Source: CAZBME01 sp964645835
Lineage (GTDB): Bacteria > Desulfobacterota > Syntrophia > Syntrophales > UBA8958
Assembly (NCBI GenBank): GCA_964645835.1
Contig: CAZYDG010000022.1
Coordinates: 54,308 to 118,307, forward strand
Length of the DNA stretch: 64,000 bases
Direction: 5' to 3'
Made by a program: the position numbers and the translations under genes. This document shows positions 63,818 to 64,000 of the stretch, one piece after another. The notes under the pieces are model-generated. The model was not told where the DNA came from. It made no database searches and worked only from the letters and a program-made list of their open reading frames with translations. How positions within the stretch are numbered: the stretch's first letter is position 1; each line of letters begins with the position of its first letter.

Positions 63818-63846
63818 AGTATAATGAAGGTATAAATGGGTGTCAA
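63818..63846 (-). promoter_or_regulatory. Consensus sigma-70 promoter for typA
   Basis: On the minus strand TTGACA (63846-63841), a 17-bp spacer and TATACT (63823-63818). It points at typA, whose start is about 210 bp further on. Confidence 0.8.
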
Positions 63847-63963
63847 GCTACTTGTTGGCCTCGAATTGCCTCAAATTAAATGTTACCGAAGGAGGTGAAT
63901 AAAAAGGATCGTTGACTCATAATTCGATATTACCGAATACCGCCATTTCTATGGAGGTTGAAT

Positions 63964-64000
63964 ATGAGTCCGCAATCGAAAAAAGAATACACCGAAGCCA
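63964..64000 (+). CDS. Start of an integrase-like transposase, cut by the right edge
   Basis: Only the first 12 codons (MSPQSKKEYTEA) are in the window, behind GGAGGTTGAAT. This N-terminus resembles those of integrase-core transposases of IS elements. The region from about 63880 (TGTTACCGAAGGAGGTG) would then be the left end of the element. The rest is outside, so identity is tentative. Confidence 0.4.
   Translation, partial: MSPQSKKEYTEA

Overview
The window reads as a chromosomal segment of an anaerobic deltaproteobacterium (Desulfobacterota). A Syntrophales-like host is my best guess but is not proven. The guess rests on gene content: a flavocytochrome system with a seven-haem cytochrome, a CCG-domain Fe-S protein, beta-oxidation and CoA-ester genes, a biotin carboxylase fused to its carrier domain, and an anaerobe-type ThiC under a TPP riboswitch. 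No rRNA or tRNA gene and no CRISPR array was seen.

Layout. Positions 1-5997 hold the tail of a type VI secretion vgrG cluster: the VgrG C-terminus, a DUF2169/pentapeptide protein, a second pentapeptide protein, a frameshifted DUF3540 gene, a PAAR-like DUF4150 protein and an exported protein of unknown function. Positions 6542-16682 are a two-partner secretion locus: a TpsB pore, a giant TpsA exoprotein with one in-frame TGA, and a FecR-domain protein that starts inside the exoprotein's tail. Positions 16849-24601 carry exported proteins (DUF3089 lipoprotein, PLD-like protein lacking its catalytic residues, DUF4142 protein), then a Tat-exported flavoprotein reductase with its cytochrome, then a membrane-bound spermidine-synthase-like protein. 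Positions 25270-34150 carry a MATE pump, an alpha/beta-hydrolase lipoprotein, a RodZ-like protein, a cupin lipoprotein, transketolase, a small cupin and thiC. Positions 34561-41081 are a Cus-type metal efflux operon whose RND pump is frameshifted. Positions 41492-51227 are CoA and redox metabolism: enoyl-CoA hydratase, DUF134, FmdB, CCG Fe-S protein, DUF1893, thiolase, TPP enzyme, a CaiB fragment and the carboxylase. Positions 51481-55343 are a tight operon marR - acyl-CoA dehydrogenase - MoxR ATPase - VWA protein behind a palindromic operator. Positions 55436-59563 (minus strand) hold two substrate-binding proteins followed by a histidine kinase. The right end has a secreted discoidin-like protein, typA and the start of what looks like an insertion sequence.

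Two themes cut across the window. First, several otherwise intact genes carry a single lesion (DUF3540, tpsA, cusA, a binding protein) or are reduced to a fragment (caiB, a PilZ-like remnant). Either real decay or assembly error could explain this, and read-level checking would decide. Second, the intergenic DNA is loaded with dispersed repeats: a roughly 150-bp element with CAGGCTGTT-type ends, a 70-bp palindrome, a small TCAAG-loop palindrome and a CACGGGC hairpin.
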